Source: CAVQMB01 sp963713445 (GTDB lineage: Bacteria; Pseudomonadota; Gammaproteobacteria; Competibacterales; Competibacteraceae). Taken from it: a DNA stretch of 64,000 bases. Shown here one piece after another: positions 32,778 through 41,758 of the stretch. How positions within the stretch are numbered: position 1 is the stretch's first letter; each line of letters starts with the position of its first letter. The notes below the pieces were generated by a model that had not been told where the DNA came from, did no database searches, and worked only from the letters and a program-made list of their open reading frames with translations. Both the position numbers and the translations under genes were made by a program. Location of the stretch: positions 51,272 through 115,271 of the forward strand of contig CAVQMB010000021.1 of assembly GCA_963713445.1 (NCBI GenBank). The letters run 5' to 3'.

Positions 32778-33803
32778 ATGCAACTCGGCATGATTGGCCT
32801 GGGCCGGATGGGCAGCAACATGGTCCGCCGGCTGCTCAAAGCGAACCAGGACTGCGTGGTCTTCGACGTCAATTCGGACGCGGTCGGGCAGCTCACCAGC
32901 GAAGGTGCCAACGGCGCTGATTCGCTGCAATCGCTGGTCGACCAACTGCAGCCACCGCGCGCACTCTGGCTGATGGTGCCAGCCGCGCTGGTCGATAAGG
33001 TGATCGACCAGCTGACGCCACTGCTGGCGGCTGGCGACGCCATCATCGATGGCGGCAACTCCTACTACCGCGATGATATCCGCCGCGCCAAGACCCTGGC
33101 CGAAAACAACATCGGCTATCTGGATGTCGGTGTCAGTGGCGGCGTATGGGGCCTGGAGCGTGGCTACTGCCTGATGATCGGCGGTGACCGGCAGAGCGCC
33201 GAGCGCCTCGATCCGGTATTCGCGGCGCTGGCGCCGGGAATCGATGCGGCGGCACCGACCCCCGGCCGGGACCAGCGCGCCGGAACCGCGGTCAACGGCT
33301 ATCTGCGCTGCGGGCCCGCGGGTGCCGGTCATTTCGTGAAGATGGTCCACAACGGCATCGAATATGGCGTCATGGCGGCCTACGCCGAAGGCTTCAACGT
33401 CCTGCGCCACGCCAATGTCGGCGCCAAGGAGCGCAGCCAGAACGCCGAAACTTCGCCGCTCAGCGATCCGGAAGCGTTCCAGTACGACCTGGACATCGGC
33501 GAAATCGCCGAGCTGTGGCGCCGCGGCACGGTCATCGCGTCCTGGTTACTGGACCTGAGTGCCGATGCGCTGGCACGCGACCCCGAGCTGGACGCTTTCT
33601 CGGGCCGGGTTTCCGATTCCGGTGAGGGCCGCTGGACCATCCAGGCCGCAATCGAATCCGGCGCCCCGACGCCGGTGCTGGCCAGTGCGCTGTTCCAGCG
33701 CTTCACCACCCGCGGCGAATCCCAGTTCGCCGATCGGGTGTTGTCGGCCATGCGCAACGAATTCGGCGGTCACCAGGAGATAGGATCAGACGATGGTCAA
33801 TAA
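32778..33803 (+). CDS. gnd: 6-phosphogluconate dehydrogenase (decarboxylating), short NAD-type
   Basis: Oxidative decarboxylase of 6-phosphogluconate to ribulose 5-phosphate. The Rossmann loop GMIGLGRMGSNMVRRL (4-19) is followed by a second strand ending VVFDVNSD; the acidic Asp30 at the ribose-binding position favours NAD+ over NADP+, in contrast to the NRS/NRT of the long NADP enzymes. DGGNSYYRDD, LDVGVSGGVWGLERGYC, and GPAGAGHFVKMVHNGIEYG carry the substrate and catalytic Lys/Asn sites. At 341 aa it is the short form (long form about 470). AAGGAG precedes the ATG by 7 nt. It overlaps zwf by 11 nt. Confidence 0.92.
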   Translation: MQLGMIGLGRMGSNMVRRLLKANQDCVVFDVNSDAVGQLTSEGANGADSLQSLVDQLQPPRALWLMVPAALVDKVIDQLTPLLAAGDAIIDGGNSYYRDDIRRAKTLAENNIGYLDVGVSGGVWGLERGYCLMIGGDRQSAERLDPVFAALAPGIDAAAPTPGRDQRAGTAVNGYLRCGPAGAGHFVKMVHNGIEYGVMAAYAEGFNVLRHANVGAKERSQNAETSPLSDPEAFQYDLDIGEIAELWRRGTVIASWLLDLSADALARDPELDAFSGRVSDSGEGRWTIQAAIESGAPTPVLASALFQRFTTRGESQFADRVLSAMRNEFGGHQEIGSDDGQ

Positions 33804-35178
33804 GGCAGAGCGCTCGGACGCCCTGGTGCTGTTCGGCGCGACCGGCGACCTGGCCTACAAGAAGATTTTCCCTGCCCTGGAGCGGCTGGAGCTGGCCGGC
33901 ACCCTGGCGTTCCCGGTGATCGGCGTGGCCAAATCGAGCTGGCATGTGGACCAGCTACGCGACCGGGTCCGCCAGAGCATTCAGGAGCACGGCCTCAACG
34001 CCGACCGCGAGGCGGTTGAGCACCTGCTGGGCCGCTTACAATACATCGACGGCGACTACCGCGACACCGAGGTCTTTAATCAGATCAAGGAGGCCTTAGG
34101 CGAGGCGCACAATCCGCTGTTTTATCTGGCGATCCCGCCCAGCCTGTTCCCCACCGTCATCGACGGTCTGCACCATTCGCACTGTGCCCGCGGCGCCCGG
34201 GTGGTGGTCGAAAAGCCGTTTGGCCGCGATCTGGAGTCGGCGACCAACCTCAACCGCGCCCTGCTCAAGGTGTTTCCGGAGGATCATATCTTCCGCATCG
34301 ATCATTACCTGGGTAAGGAGCCGGTGCAGAACCTGTTGTACTTCCGGTTCGCCAACACCTTTCTCGAACCGCTCTGGAACCGTACTTACGTGGAGAGCAT
34401 CCAGATCACCATGGCCGAGCAGTTCGGGGTCGAGGGCCGCGGCGCTTTCTACGAGGAGGTCGGCGCGCTGCGTGACGTGGTCCAGAATCATCTGCTGCAG
34501 GTACTCTCGATCCTGGCCATGGAATCGCCGGTCAACAGCGATGCCCGTTCGCTGCGCGACGAGAAGGCCAAAGTCCTGCGTGCGATCCGGCCGCTGTCGG
34601 GCCACAGTCTGGTGCGCGGCCAGTTCGCCGGTTATCGCAAGGAGGACGGCGTCAATCCGTCGTCGACGGTGGAGACCTTCGCCGCCATGCGAATCCACAT
34701 AGACTCGTGGCGCTGGGCCGACGTCCCCATTTTCATCCGCGCCGGCAAGAAATTGGCGGTCAATGCCACCGAAGTCACCATGCGGCTGCGCCATCCGCCG
34801 CTCAACATTTTCCACGAACCGGTGGTGTCCAATGCCAACCATATCCGCTTCCGGCTCGGCCCGGAACGCGTCGAGATTGCCTTCGGCGCCCGCGCCAAAC
34901 AGTCCGGCGATGGCATGTCCGGGCGCCAGGTCGAGCTCGAAGTGGTCAGCGATCCGTCCGACAATGCCCTGCCCTACGAACGCCTGATCGGCGACGCCAT
35001 CAAGGGAGACCAGGCCTTGTTCGCGCGTCAGGATGGGGTCGAGGCAGCGTGGCGGATCATCGACCCGATACTGCACATGAATCCGCCGGTTTACGCTTAC
35101 GAACCCGGCAGCTGGGGGCCATCCGAGTCGTATGCGCTGACTGCGCCGTTCGGCGGCTGGCACGATCCCGAGGGTTGA
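33793..35178 (+). CDS. zwf: Glucose-6-phosphate 1-dehydrogenase
   Basis: First enzyme of the oxidative pentose-phosphate pathway. Cofactor loop LFGATGDLAYKKIFPAL (14-30), the strictly conserved substrate/catalytic motif RIDHYLGKEPVQNLL (around residue 168), and PSSTVETFAAMRIHIDSWRW then FIRAGKKL. It is 461 aa, slightly shorter than most. The start codon lies within the end of gnd (11-nt overlap), implying translational coupling. The phosphatase and pgl genes follow at once. Confidence 0.94.
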   Translation: MVNKAERSDALVLFGATGDLAYKKIFPALERLELAGTLAFPVIGVAKSSWHVDQLRDRVRQSIQEHGLNADREAVEHLLGRLQYIDGDYRDTEVFNQIKEALGEAHNPLFYLAIPPSLFPTVIDGLHHSHCARGARVVVEKPFGRDLESATNLNRALLKVFPEDHIFRIDHYLGKEPVQNLLYFRFANTFLEPLWNRTYVESIQITMAEQFGVEGRGAFYEEVGALRDVVQNHLLQVLSILAMESPVNSDARSLRDEKAKVLRAIRPLSGHSLVRGQFAGYRKEDGVNPSSTVETFAAMRIHIDSWRWADVPIFIRAGKKLAVNATEVTMRLRHPPLNIFHEPVVSNANHIRFRLGPERVEIAFGARAKQSGDGMSGRQVELEVVSDPSDNALPYERLIGDAIKGDQALFARQDGVEAAWRIIDPILHMNPPVYAYEPGSWGPSESYALTAPFGGWHDPEG

Positions 35179-35181
35179 GCC

Positions 35182-35775
35182 ATGGTCGAACATGTCTGGC
35201 TGATCCGGCACGGGGAAACCCCGTGGAGCGCCCATGGACGCCATACCGGCCGCTCGGATATCCCCCTCACCGCGCGTGGTCGTGAGCAGGCCAAGGCACT
35301 CCTGGAACCGCTGACAGCAGTGCGCCAGCGCGCCGCTCAGGTGTGGTCCTCGCCGCTGTCGCGGGCGCGTGAGACCGCGCGGCTAAGCGGCTTCGAGCCC
35401 ACCACCATCGTGGCGGAACTGGCGGAGTGGGATTACGGCGAGTTCGAGGGCCGCACCACCGCCGATCTGCAGCAGGACCAGCCCGGCTGGAGCATCTGGA
35501 CCACATCCATCCGCCAGGGCGAATCCCTGACCCAGGTGGGCCAGCGGGCCGACCGGCTGATCCAGCGGTTGCGGCGCTGCGAGGGGGAGGTGGTGGCTTT
35601 CGCTCACGGCCACCTGCTACGCATCCTGGCAGCCCGCTGGGTGGATCTGGAACCGGTCAACGGCCGGCTCCTGACGCTCCAGACCAGTACTGTCTCACTG
35701 CTAGGATTTGATCGCGGCAGCCCGGTCATCAAGCACTGGAACAGTCCCGCCAACGGCGGCGCCCATGTTGATTAA
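35182..35775 (+). CDS. Histidine phosphatase, SHB17-like (candidate sedoheptulose-1,7-bisphosphatase)
   Basis: Phosphoglycerate-mutase-like phosphatase of 197 aa with catalytic His10 in LIRHGETPWS, Arg61 in SPLSRARETA, the acid in LAEWDYGEFEG (Glu82) and the second His142 in VVAFAHGHLLRILAARW. Beyond the generic motifs, the order RHGxTxWSxxGxxTG, then EWxYGxxEG, W-x-I-W and FAHGHxLR follows yeast Shb17, which makes sedoheptulose 7-phosphate from the 1,7-bisphosphate. Lying between zwf and pgl in a transaldolase/transketolase operon, it may do the same. A generic phosphoglycerate-mutase-family phosphatase or RpiB-unrelated housekeeping role remains possible. Confidence 0.7.
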   Translation: MVEHVWLIRHGETPWSAHGRHTGRSDIPLTARGREQAKALLEPLTAVRQRAAQVWSSPLSRARETARLSGFEPTTIVAELAEWDYGEFEGRTTADLQQDQPGWSIWTTSIRQGESLTQVGQRADRLIQRLRRCEGEVVAFAHGHLLRILAARWVDLEPVNGRLLTLQTSTVSLLGFDRGSPVIKHWNSPANGGAHVD

Positions 35776-36442
35776 GAGGGCTGCCGACGGTGATGCGGCT
35801 GCCACGGCAGCGGCAGCGGTGCTGAGGCAGCGCATCCGGCTGGCGCTGGACGCGCGCGGCCGGGCCCTGATCGCAGTCAGCGGCGGCAGTACGCCGTGGC
35901 CGATGCTCCAGGCGCTGGGGCGGGAGCACCTGGACTGGCCCAACGTTCACGTGTTTCAGGTCGACGAACGCTGGGCACCGGACGGCGATCCTGCCCGCAA
36001 TCTGACCCAGCTGAGCGAGTGCCTGCCGGTCAGTGCGGCCCTGCACCCGGTACCGGTCGCCGACTCTGCCGATCCGGAAACGGCGGCCAGAATCTATGCC
36101 AGCACGCTGGCGCAGCACGCCGGCGACCCGGTCGCCCTGGATGTGGTCCATCTCGGGCTGGGTGACGACGGTCACACCGCCTCGCTGGTACCCGGCGACC
36201 CGGTGCTGGAGGTCAGCAACCGCGACGTCGCCGCCACCGGCGCCTACCAAGGTCACCGGCGGGTCACCCTCACCTATCCATTGCTGGCCCGCTGCCGGCT
36301 GGCGCTGTGGCTGGTCAGCGGCGCTGCCAAAGCCGCGGCGGTGCGTGCATTACTCGGTGGCGACGCCACCATCCCGGGCGCCCGGGTGAAGACCCCATAT
36401 CAGCTGCTGGTTGCCGACCGGGCCGCGCTCAGCGGCCGTTGA
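35765..36442 (+). CDS. pgl: 6-phosphogluconolactonase
   Basis: DevB-type lactonase (225 aa) converting 6-phosphogluconolactone to 6-phosphogluconate. Motifs: LIAVSGGSTPWPML (sugar-phosphate loop), VFQVDERWAPDGDPARN and VHLGLGDDGHTASLVPG with the catalytic His. The open frame begins further upstream, but the ATG at 35765, overlapping the phosphatase stop by 11 nt, starts at the conserved N-terminus. Cytoplasmic; it completes the oxidative branch with zwf and gnd. Confidence 0.92.
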   Translation: MLIKRAADGDAAATAAAAVLRQRIRLALDARGRALIAVSGGSTPWPMLQALGREHLDWPNVHVFQVDERWAPDGDPARNLTQLSECLPVSAALHPVPVADSADPETAARIYASTLAQHAGDPVALDVVHLGLGDDGHTASLVPGDPVLEVSNRDVAATGAYQGHRRVTLTYPLLARCRLALWLVSGAAKAAAVRALLGGDATIPGARVKTPYQLLVADRAALSGR

Positions 36443-36498
36443 TCCCGGCAATCGACGGAATCCGGCGCATACCCGAACGCTTCCGAGGAGAGTGCCTC

Positions 36499-38496
36499 AT
36501 GAACGATATCGATCAATTGTGCATCAATACGATCCGCTTTCTGGCCGTGGACCAGGTCGAGCAGGCCGGCTCAGGCCATCCCGGCATGCCGCTGGGCGCG
36601 GCACCAATGGCTTATGTGCTGTGGGACCGGTTCCTGAGCCACAATCCGGTCAATCCACACTGGTTCGACCGCGACCGGTTCATCCTCTCGGCCGGTCACG
36701 GCTCGGCCCTGCTATACGCGCTGCTGCATTTATACGGCTACGAGCTGCCGCTGAGTGAGCTCAAGCGTTTCCGGCAGTGGGGTTCGAAGACGCCGGGGCA
36801 CCCCGAGTACGGCGACATCCCGGGCGTCGAGGCCACCACCGGACCGTTGGGCCAGGGCTTTGCCATGGGGGTCGGAATGGCCATGGCTGAAGCGCATCTG
36901 GCGGGTCACTTCAACCGGCCTGGTCATGACCTGATCGACCATTACACCTACGCCATCGTTTCCGATGGCGACTTGATGGAAGGCGTCGCATCCGAAGCCG
37001 CCTCGCTGGCCGGTCACCTGCAGCTGGGCAAACTGATCTACCTGTATGATGCTAACCATATCTCGATCGAGGGCGACACCGGCATCACCTTCACCGAGGA
37101 CGTGGGCGCTCGGTTCCGTGCTTACGGCTGGCACGTCCAGGAGCTGGCTGACGGCAACGACCTGGCGGCCATCGATGCCGCTCTGCGGGCAGCCCAGGCC
37201 GAGCATGACCGGCCGTCGCTGCTGGTAATCCATACCCACATCGGCTACGGCAGCCCAAAACAGGACACCGGCAGCGCTCACGGCGAGCCGCTGGGCCCGG
37301 ACGCCTGGCGTGCCACCCGGGAAAAGCTGGGCTGGCCGCTGGACCGGACTTTCTACATTCCCGCCGAGGTCACCGAACACATGCGCCGCAGCCACGAACA
37401 GGGCGAACGGCGCGAGCACGCCTGGCAGGACGCGCTGGTAAGCTACAGTCGGGCTTATCCGCCCGAGGCCGAGACCCTGCAGCGGACCCTGCGAGGCGAA
37501 CGACCCGAGGGCTGGGCCGAAGCGATACCAGCGTTTCAGCCGAACGCCGGGCCGATCGCCACCCGCAGTGCCGGCGGCGAGGTGATCAACGCGCTGATGC
37601 GGAAGCTGCCGGAGCTGGTCGGCGGCTCGGCTGACCTGGCGCCGTCCAACAAAACCCTGATGAAGGATCAGGGCGACTTCGCGCACGCCTCCCGCGACGG
37701 CCGCAACCTGCACTTTGGTGTACGGGAGCACGCGATGGCAGCGGCGGTCAACGGCATCACCCTGCACGGCGGTCTCACCGCCTACGGGGCGACTTTTCTG
37801 ATCTTCAGCGACTATGCCCGCCCGGCACTGCGGCTGGCAGCACTGATGGGCATTCCCAGCCTGTTCGTGTTCACCCACGACAGCATCGGCCTGGGCGAGG
37901 ACGGCCCTACCCATCAGCCGATCAGCCAGCTGCTCAGTCTGCGCTCGATACCGGGTCTAACCGTGCTGCGGCCGGCCGATGCCAACGAAACCGCCGCCGC
38001 CTGGCGGATGGCGCTGGAGCAGCGCGGACCCGTGGCCTTCGCGCTGACCCGGCAGAAACTGCCGGTCCTCGATCCCCAGCGCCATCCGATCGCCGACGGC
38101 GTTGCCAAAGGCGCCTATGTGCTGTCGGAAGCACCCAACGGCACGCTGCAGATCGTGCTCATCGGCACCGGTTCCGAGGTCGCGCTGGTGCTGGCGGCCC
38201 AGGAACGGCTGTCCACTCAGGGCATTCATGCCCGGGTGGTGTCCATGCCATCGTGGGAGCTATTCGACGCCCAGGATGAGCGCTATCGCGAGTCGGTGTT
38301 ACCGGCCGACGTGCCCAAGCTGGCCGTGGAAGCCGGCAGTCCACGCGGCTGGCGCGATTATGTCGGCAGCAACGGCGCAATTTTGGGACTGGAGCGGTTC
38401 GGGGCCTCGGCACCCGGCGACGAAGTCATGGCCCAACTGGGCTTCACCGTAGACCACGTGGTGGAACGCGCCACGGCGCTGGTCAAACACCGCTAA
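36499..38496 (+). CDS. tkt: Transketolase
   Basis: Thiamine-diphosphate enzyme of the non-oxidative pentose-phosphate pathway, 665 aa. VEQAGSGHPGMPLGAAPMA near the start, the ThDP-binding TYAIVSDGDLMEGVASEAAS, the GSAHGEPLG loop, and the pyrimidine-domain HFGVREHAMAAAVNG and FTHDSIGLGEDGPTHQP all match. ATG 36499 is preceded by GAGGAG at 8 nt; an upstream in-frame extension inside pgl is not used. It is the last gene of the operon and ends 10 bp from the convergent dehydrogenase gene. Confidence 0.95.
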   Translation: MNDIDQLCINTIRFLAVDQVEQAGSGHPGMPLGAAPMAYVLWDRFLSHNPVNPHWFDRDRFILSAGHGSALLYALLHLYGYELPLSELKRFRQWGSKTPGHPEYGDIPGVEATTGPLGQGFAMGVGMAMAEAHLAGHFNRPGHDLIDHYTYAIVSDGDLMEGVASEAASLAGHLQLGKLIYLYDANHISIEGDTGITFTEDVGARFRAYGWHVQELADGNDLAAIDAALRAAQAEHDRPSLLVIHTHIGYGSPKQDTGSAHGEPLGPDAWRATREKLGWPLDRTFYIPAEVTEHMRRSHEQGERREHAWQDALVSYSRAYPPEAETLQRTLRGERPEGWAEAIPAFQPNAGPIATRSAGGEVINALMRKLPELVGGSADLAPSNKTLMKDQGDFAHASRDGRNLHFGVREHAMAAAVNGITLHGGLTAYGATFLIFSDYARPALRLAALMGIPSLFVFTHDSIGLGEDGPTHQPISQLLSLRSIPGLTVLRPADANETAAAWRMALEQRGPVAFALTRQKLPVLDPQRHPIADGVAKGAYVLSEAPNGTLQIVLIGTGSEVALVLAAQERLSTQGIHARVVSMPSWELFDAQDERYRESVLPADVPKLAVEAGSPRGWRDYVGSNGAILGLERFGASAPGDEVMAQLGFTVDHVVERATALVKHR

Positions 38497-38506
38497 GGCG
38501 CTCGGG

Positions 38507-39607
38507 TCAGCGGCGCAGTGTCATGGCCTTGCGCACCCGGGTCAGGGCGAGCTGCTCCGCCACCGCCCGCGGCGGTTGGCCGCCGGCACGGGCTTGCTCC
38601 AGCACAACCCGGGTATTGGCGGTGATCTTCTCGGCAATCGCCTGCATGGCCTGGGCCTCGGTGCTGCCGCGGTACTCCATGGCGGCACAGATCACGCCGC
38701 CGGCGTTGGCGATGAAGTCCGGGATCACCAGTACACCGTGTTGGTGCAGAAACGCCTCGGCCTCGGCCGTGCAGGGAATATTCGCGCCCTGAACCAGCAA
38801 TCGGGTCTGGAGCCGCTGGACGTTGTCGGCCCGGATCACGTCGGGGCGCGCGGCCGGTATCCAGATGTCGCAGGGCACATCGATGATGGCGTCGCCGCCG
38901 CGCTTGTCGCCCTGGCTGTAATCCAGCACGCTGCCACCCTGGCCTTTGAGCGTGCTCAGGGCCGCCACGTCGATGCCGGCCGAATCCACCAGCGTGCCAC
39001 TGGAATCGGCCGCGGCCACCACTCGGGCGCCCCGTTCGACCAGAAAGCGGGCGGCGTGACGACCCACCGAGCCGAAACCCTGTACCGCCACAGTGGCACC
39101 GGCCAGATCGAGATCGACGAACTCGCGAGCCACCTCGATGCTGTTGACCAGCCCCCAGCCGGTCGCCCCAATCTGATCCAGCGGAATGCCGCCGAGCTCC
39201 GCCGGCAGTCCGACCGAGCGTCCGATTTCGTCGTGGATCCAGGCCATACAGGTTTCATCCGTGCCCATGTCCGGACCCACAATGTATTCGTCGAGCGGTC
39301 GCAGCGCCCGGGCAAAGCTGCGGATCAGGTGCTCCTTGGCTCCCACAGCCATCTTGGGGTCGGCCACGATCACAGCTTTGCCGCCACCGTGCGCCAGACC
39401 GGCCGCGGCGTTCTTGAGCGTCATCGCGCGCGCCAGCCGGAATGCCTCTTCGGCGCTGACATCCACTGCCATGCGGGCACCACCAATGGCCGGCCCCATC
39501 GCTACATTGTCGATCGCCAGCACGGCCTTGAGTCCGCTGCCCGGCTGATACAACTCGACCAGCTTGATCGGGCCCAGATCATCAGCGAACCGGAAGGCAG
39601 CAGACAT
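38507..39607 (-). CDS. Glu/Leu/Phe/Val-type amino acid dehydrogenase
   Basis: NAD(P)-dependent oxidative deaminase (366 aa). GPAIGGARMAVDVSAEEA, the catalytic-Lys region MTLKNAAAGLAHGGGKAVI, DEYIVGPDMGTDETCMAW with the catalytic Asp, and the cofactor loop VAVQGFGSVGRHAARFL are present, then IPDFIANAGGVICAAMEY. The compact size fits the leucine/phenylalanine/valine dehydrogenase group rather than hexameric GDH. Start at ATG 39607 has AGGAG at 8 nt; an earlier TTG is not needed. With the liu-type genes 10 kb away, a leucine or valine substrate is possible (inference). Confidence 0.85.
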   Translation of the reverse strand: MSAAFRFADDLGPIKLVELYQPGSGLKAVLAIDNVAMGPAIGGARMAVDVSAEEAFRLARAMTLKNAAAGLAHGGGKAVIVADPKMAVGAKEHLIRSFARALRPLDEYIVGPDMGTDETCMAWIHDEIGRSVGLPAELGGIPLDQIGATGWGLVNSIEVAREFVDLDLAGATVAVQGFGSVGRHAARFLVERGARVVAAADSSGTLVDSAGIDVAALSTLKGQGGSVLDYSQGDKRGGDAIIDVPCDIWIPAARPDVIRADNVQRLQTRLLVQGANIPCTAEAEAFLHQHGVLVIPDFIANAGGVICAAMEYRGSTEAQAMQAIAEKITANTRVVLEQARAGGQPPRAVAEQLALTRVRKAMTLRR

Positions 39608-39708
39608 TAACAACACTCCTCACGGGCCGGCCGGTGGCCGACGCAGGTAAACCATGATGCCACGGGTAAGTATGCGGTGCCGGCCGAAAAGGTTCCAGGA
39701 GCCGGGCA

Positions 39709-41241
39709 TCAGTGCCGGAATGGATTGCCCGGCAGAGGCTTCAGCAGGCCTTCCGTTGACGCCGATGACGGGTTATTGCGCGCCACCGTCAACGTCGCCG
39801 GGACGGCCCAAAGCGGCCGGCCCAAAGCGGCCATGCCCGGACTCCGTACCGCTGGCAGCATTCGGCTCCGCGCCTGGCGCAGGGCAGTCAGGAAACGCAC
39901 CCGCCAGTCGTGGACGTCAGCGTTCCGGACACCGTGCCAGAGCTCGGCCCAACGCGCCACACGTTCGCTACGCGGCATGTTCAGAGCGCGGCGCAGCGCC
40001 TGCGCAACAGCGTCGATGTCATGCGGATTCACCAACAACGCCGCGTCGAGCTGGCAGGCGGCGCCGGCAAAGCGCGACAGCACCAGTACGCCCGGATCAG
40101 TCGCATCCTGTGCCGCCACATATTCCTTCGCAACCAGGTTCATTCCGTCTCGCAGCGGCGTCACCAGAGCGACCCGGCTGAAGCGGTACAACGCGGCCAG
40201 CCGGGCTTGGTCAAATGACCGGTTGAGGTACCGGACCGGGCTCCAGTCGAACTCGCCGTGGCGGCCGTTAAGCGACGCCGAGAGCCGTGCCACGGTGTCG
40301 CTTAACACTCGGTATTCCGGCACCGTTTCCCGCGACGGCGCCGCAATCTGGATCAGGCTGCAGTGGCGCCGGTAACATGGCCAGTTGCTCAGGAACCGGT
40401 CGAAGGCCTGCAACCGCTCGGGCAACCCCTTGCTGTAGTCGAGGCGATCAACCCCGATCACAGCGCGCTGGTCACGGAAATGGCGCCGCAGCCGGGTCTG
40501 CATGGCCCTGACCCGCGGTGAAGCGGCCCGCGCGGCAAACCGCTCGGCGTCGATGCCAATTGGAAACGTTCCGGTCCGAAAACCGCGGCCGGCGACCCAT
40601 ACCCGCCCGTCACGGGTGACCGAACCGCCCAGATAACGGCTCACATACGCACGGAAGTTGCGTTCATCACGCTCGGTCTGGAAGCCGATCAGATCATACG
40701 CCGCCAGGTCGCCGATGAGTGCGCGATGATGTGGCAATACAGCCCATTGCGACGGGTCCGGAAACGGCACGTGCAGAAAGAATCCCAACGGTCTGGATAT
40801 GCCGGCCTGCCGTAATTGACGGCCCAGTGGCATAAGATGGTAATCATGCACCCAGATCAAGTCCTCTGGCTGCAGCAGTTCGATCAAACGCGCAGCGAAC
40901 TTGCGATTGACCGCCTGATAAGCGGCAAAGTCAGCCGGGTCGTAGCGGATCAAATCGATACGTTCATGCAGCAACGGCCACAGCACGCGGTTGGCGAAGC
41001 CGCCATAATAGCCCTCGACTTCCTGCTCGGTCAGACTGAGCGCCGCCAGCAGGAAGGGGCGGTGCTGCCTGATTGCCAATGGCTTGTCGGTACCGGACGC
41101 CTTCTGGCCATCCCAACCCAGCCACACCCCGCCCTGCTCTTCCAGGGCCGCCAGCAGCCCCGTCGCCAAACCACCGACAGACGCTGTCCGGTCCGTGCCG
41201 GTCGAGGGAATACGGTTGGATACAACAACCACGCGAGCCAT
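39709..41241 (-). CDS. otsA: Alpha,alpha-trehalose-6-phosphate synthase
   Basis: GT20 glycosyltransferase making trehalose 6-phosphate from UDP-glucose and glucose 6-phosphate. VVSNRIP at the start, GGLATGLLAALE, WVHDYHLMPLG, GFFLHVPFPDP, the acceptor region GVDRLDYSKGLPERLQAF, and the UDP site TPLRDGMNLVAKEYVAAQ are intact; 510 aa. No otsB phosphatase is adjacent, which is unusual, so it must lie elsewhere or be replaced. GGAGGT precedes the ATG by 7 nt. An 8-bp inverted repeat lies about 85 bp upstream. Likely an osmoprotection gene. Confidence 0.93.
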   Translation of the reverse strand: MARVVVVSNRIPSTGTDRTASVGGLATGLLAALEEQGGVWLGWDGQKASGTDKPLAIRQHRPFLLAALSLTEQEVEGYYGGFANRVLWPLLHERIDLIRYDPADFAAYQAVNRKFAARLIELLQPEDLIWVHDYHLMPLGRQLRQAGISRPLGFFLHVPFPDPSQWAVLPHHRALIGDLAAYDLIGFQTERDERNFRAYVSRYLGGSVTRDGRVWVAGRGFRTGTFPIGIDAERFAARAASPRVRAMQTRLRRHFRDQRAVIGVDRLDYSKGLPERLQAFDRFLSNWPCYRRHCSLIQIAAPSRETVPEYRVLSDTVARLSASLNGRHGEFDWSPVRYLNRSFDQARLAALYRFSRVALVTPLRDGMNLVAKEYVAAQDATDPGVLVLSRFAGAACQLDAALLVNPHDIDAVAQALRRALNMPRSERVARWAELWHGVRNADVHDWRVRFLTALRQARSRMLPAVRSPGMAALGRPLWAVPATLTVARNNPSSASTEGLLKPLPGNPFRH

Positions 41242-41326
41242 GCTGTGACCTCCGGGGTGTATTGGGCCAGCCGGCGGGCTGACGTGATGCCGTCCTGGCG
41301 TGAGTCACCGGATAAGCAAACTAATG

Positions 41327-41349
41327 CAAAGACATGCACTGTGTCTTTG
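41327..41349. promoter_or_regulatory. Inverted repeat upstream of otsA
   Basis: Perfect 8-bp arms CAAAGACA/TGTCTTTG around a 7-nt centre, between the end of the small gene at 41411 and the otsA start. No T-run follows on either strand, so an operator is at least as likely as a terminator. The surrounding 60 bp are AT-richer than average, as expected of a promoter. Confidence 0.4.
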
Positions 41350-41410
41350 ACGGAGATCAAGTTTTCCCGGCGCTAAATCCCTGATCATCGGAACTGCGCC
41401 GCCGCGATTC

Positions 41411-41758
41411 TCAGGCTGGTGGCAAATCCTCAAAGCAGGACTGCAAATGGTCGATCGGAGAGAGACAACTGCCCAGACGGACATCGATCCCCGCCGCACG
41501 CAGGCGCGCCTTTTCGGACCAGCCGACGAAGCCGCAGATCAGGCGCCGGGGACGGTGCGCCAGCAGCATGTCACACAAAGCCACGGCCGTCCGTGTGGCA
41601 TTCGGTCTGAATTCCCGGTACTTGGCGGCACTATCGATGAACAATACGCCGTCACACTTGCCAAAGAACGGACAAAGCATCAGCCCGCACCCGCACTCCA
41701 TAACCAGGATTGCGGTGTGTGGACGCCACTGGAGATATCCGGTTGGCGCGTCATCCAC
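41411..41758 (-). CDS. Small Cys-rich protein, possibly NifX/NifB-domain-like
   Basis: A 115-aa frame. The first part has five cysteines in a tight row (MECGCGLMLCPFFGKC, residues about 20-35). The rest reads like the alpha/beta dinitrogenase-cofactor-binding fold: GVLFIDSAAKYREF, ATRTAVALCDMLLAHRPRRLICGFVG and the RAAGIDVRLGSC end, in which a glycine-rich strand follows the helix. I am not certain of the family. The true start may be ATG 41758 or the internal ATG just before the Cys cluster. It is divergent from the FNR-like gene. No nif genes are present, so a metal- or cluster-binding role unrelated to nitrogenase is more likely. Confidence 0.5.
   Translation of the reverse strand: MDDAPTGYLQWRPHTAILVMECGCGLMLCPFFGKCDGVLFIDSAAKYREFRPNATRTAVALCDMLLAHRPRRLICGFVGWSEKARLRAAGIDVRLGSCLSPIDHLQSCFEDLPPA

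Noticed and set aside
34096..35244. A 382-codon minus-strand frame antisense to zwf
   Set aside because: Shadow of a conserved dehydrogenase; no motif.
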